This document shows positions 6,028-7,222 of a DNA stretch of 7,222 bases, in pieces. This DNA is from Propionibacteriaceae bacterium. GTDB lineage: Bacteria > Actinomycetota > Actinomycetes > Propionibacteriales > Propionibacteriaceae. Under the pieces are notes generated by a model, which was not told the DNA's origin, did no database searches, and saw only the letters and a list, made by a program, of their open reading frames with translations. Each line of letters begins with the position of its first letter. Within the stretch, counting starts at the first letter, position 1. The stretch spans positions 1 to 7,222 of the forward strand of contig JAJTCL010000134.1 of assembly GCA_021323255.1 (NCBI GenBank), in the 5' to 3' direction. Both the position numbers and the translations under genes were made by a program.

Positions 6028-6272
6028 GCCACCAGCCTGCCAGACTCATCTAGCCGGGAACCGCTGTCAAGCGTGATCGCTGGGGCGGCGACTCAGCACC
6101 ACCAGCGAATCCGCCGCCACGCTGAATAGCTCACTCCAGCGATACCACAAGAGCGAGCTTCACGCTCAGCTCAGCGACGATCTCTCAAGCTCGAGTGAGG
6201 TTTCCAGCGAACTCAGACCTCGCGGCCGGAGGCCATCGCCATTCGCGACGACTCATCCGCTGAAACCGCATC

Positions 6273-6286
6273 GATGAAGTTTCATC
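6273..6286. repeat. 14-bp palindrome GATGAA-GT-TTCATC
   Basis: Perfect 6-bp arms surround a 2-bp centre. It overlaps an alternative inverted repeat, TGAAAC (6261-6266) with GTTTCA (6279-6284). Its centre is 28 bp upstream of a second 6-2-6 palindrome. It lies about 28 nt before the membrane protein start, so an operator role is possible but unproven. Confidence 0.5.
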
Positions 6287-6300
6287 ACAGCTGGGAATGG

Positions 6301-6314
6301 GGAATCCTGATTCC
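6301..6314 (+). promoter_or_regulatory. 14-bp palindrome GGAATC-CT-GATTCC abutting the start codon
   Basis: Perfect 6-bp arms surround CT, and the last base directly precedes the ATG at 6315. The left arm shares bases with the only ribosome-site-like run, GGGGA (6299-6303). As a hairpin with a 2-nt loop it is strained, so a DNA-binding palindrome is as likely as an RNA element. Confidence 0.45.
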
Positions 6315-7222
6315 ATGGGTATCCCCCGGGCCCAATCGCCTGACCAGGATCGGCCGGTCAGCCGTGCCTGGCTTTGGGCTATCGCTGTAGCGGCGGCGGC
6401 CTTCTTGTTCAGATTGGTTCCCGTGCTGCGCGGCGGTGGGCTCTTCGGACTGGGCAATTACGACGATGGGGTGTATTACGCATCAGCCACCGGGCTCATC
6501 CACGGCCTCGTTCCCTATCGGGACTTTGTGCTCCTTCATCCACCTGCAATAACAGTGCTGCTGGCACCGTTCGCGGCCGTCGCGCAGCTCACCAGCGACT
6601 CGTACGGCTTCGCGGCAGCACGCGTGGCTTGGATGCTGCTGGGAGCGGCCAACGCCGTGCTCATCTGGAAAATTCTGAGGCCCATCGGCCCGGTCGCAGC
6701 CGCTTTCGGCGGATTTTGTTATGCCGTGTTCTACCCAGCGATCTACTCCGATAAGTCGACACTGCTGGAGAGTCCGGCCACCACAGCGTTACTGATTGTC
6801 ATCTTGCTGCTACAGCCCCTTGCTCATGCCGACTCGTTGCCTCACGGCAAAGCCTTGATCGCCGGGGCACTGCTGGGACTAGCGATGACGATCAAGATCT
6901 GGGGAGTCATCACTCTGCTGATCGTCCTTGGCTGGCTGCTGCTGCTCCGGCGGTACCGTGTCGCATTGCGTGTCCTGATCGCCTGTGCAGCCACCACCAC
7001 GGTGATCTGCTTGCCGTTTTTTGTCGCGGCGCCCACAGCAATGTGGAACCAGATCGTCCGCGACCAGCTCTTCCGCGGCGTCAGTTCTGTCACCAGCCTC
7101 GAACGGCTCGAGCAGATAGTGGGGCTGAGCATCATCGACCGGGCGTACCCGCCCGCCATCACTGTCGCTGCGGTAGTCGTGCTGCTCGGCTGCGCAGCCT
7201 TGGCCTGGAGCTACCGGGAGGC
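6315..7222 (+). CDS. Polytopic membrane protein, GT-C glycosyltransferase-like (partial, N-terminal 302 residues)
   Basis: An open frame from ATG 6315 runs to the window edge without a stop. A short polar N-terminus (MGIPRAQSPD) precedes TM1 (~19-38). The first outer loop has an Asp-Asp pair (GNYDDGVYYA, Asp50-Asp51), then HGLVPYRDFVLLHPP (63-77). Several further strongly hydrophobic segments follow (~78-95, 103-120, 125-142, 155-170, 178-210, 218-240, 280-298). An acidic residue pair just after TM1, followed by a YRDF...HPP stretch, is typical of the GT-C fold: polyprenyl-phosphate-sugar or mannosyl/arabinosyl-type transferases of families such as GT39, GT83 and GT87. These act on the outer face of the membrane in glycan or lipoglycan assembly. 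The exact family and sugar cannot be decided because the C-terminus is missing. The gene is divergent from the envelope-stress pair mprAB, so a cell-envelope role is a reasonable inference. Confidence 0.8.
   Translation, partial: MGIPRAQSPDQDRPVSRAWLWAIAVAAAAFLFRLVPVLRGGGLFGLGNYDDGVYYASATGLIHGLVPYRDFVLLHPPAITVLLAPFAAVAQLTSDSYGFAAARVAWMLLGAANAVLIWKILRPIGPVAAAFGGFCYAVFYPAIYSDKSTLLESPATTALLIVILLLQPLAHADSLPHGKALIAGALLGLAMTIKIWGVITLLIVLGWLLLLRRYRVALRVLIACAATTTVICLPFFVAAPTAMWNQIVRDQLFRGVSSVTSLERLEQIVGLSIIDRAYPPAITVAAVVVLLGCAALAWSYRE

Larger units (their letters stand above)
6028..6314. other. Divergent intergenic region between mprA and the membrane protein gene
   Basis: No gene is visible in these 287 bases. 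They must hold the promoters of both flanking genes. I see several repeated hexamers CAGCGA (6103, 6137, 6172), the last two inside related 14-mers GCTCA-N3-CAGCGA (6129-6142 and 6164-6177). ATCGCTGG (6076-6083) is an exact inverted match to CCAGCGAT (6136-6143). Two short palindromes lie near the right end. Autoregulatory sites for the MprA-like regulator could be among these, which is inference only. Confidence 0.5.

Noticed and set aside
6049..6070. mprA promoter with -35 TTGACA (6065-6070, minus strand)
   Set aside because: The -35 hexamer is canonical, but at 16-18 nt spacing the -10 candidates (TGAGTC, GAGTCT, AGTCTG) are poor; TAGATG is only 12 nt away.
6056..6084. ECF-sigma-like GGGAACC on the plus strand upstream of the membrane protein gene
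   Set aside because: No CGTT-like -10 at 16-18 nt spacing, and it is over 200 nt from the start codon.
6374..6754. 126-residue open frame on the plus strand
   Set aside because: It is a different frame inside the membrane protein gene, with Arg-rich, non-family sequence typical of a high-GC shadow frame.

Overview
The window looks like a piece of a high-GC Actinomycetota chromosome. The evidence is the strong G/C bias at third codon positions, a two-component pair closely resembling mycobacterial MprA/MprB, GTG and TTG start codons with purine-rich ribosome sites, and a Fur-family regulator paired with a NiCoT metal permease. I cannot name a genus from sequence alone. No rRNA, tRNA, CRISPR array, insertion sequence or prophage gene is visible.

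Layout, left to right. (1) Positions 1-1890, minus strand: a dihydroxyacetone kinase operon of the PTS-dependent type, transcribed dhaK, dhaL, dhaM. dhaM is cut by the left edge. The three genes would phosphorylate dihydroxyacetone to DHAP using phosphate relayed from the PTS through DhaM and DhaL-bound nucleotide. (2) Positions 1989-3092, minus strand: a nickel/cobalt permease of the NiCoT family, best started at a TTG behind a perfect AGGAGG. (3) Positions 3220-3741, plus strand: a Fur-family metalloregulator, divergent from the permease. The 127-bp gap between them holds two exact 15-bp palindromic boxes, so the pair reads as a self-contained metal-uptake module, most simply nickel with a Nur-like repressor. 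(4) Positions 3783-6027, minus strand: an MprA/MprB-like response regulator and sensor kinase operon, convergent with the Fur-type gene. (5) Positions 6315-7222, plus strand: the first 302 codons of a multi-pass membrane protein resembling GT-C glycosyltransferases, cut by the right edge.

The gene content is ordinary for an actinobacterium, and I see no convincing new multi-gene system. The unexplained structure lies between the genes. The convergent 3' ends of the Fur-type gene and mprB form a long imperfect inverted repeat that gives both proteins near-identical C-terminal tails. The permease/regulator gap carries twin palindromes that are exact inverted copies of each other, including their non-palindromic centres. 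A long stem-loop directly follows the permease stop codon. A 15-bp tandem duplication sits at the dhaK/dhaL junction. Two 6-2-6 palindromes precede the membrane protein gene, one of them touching its start codon.
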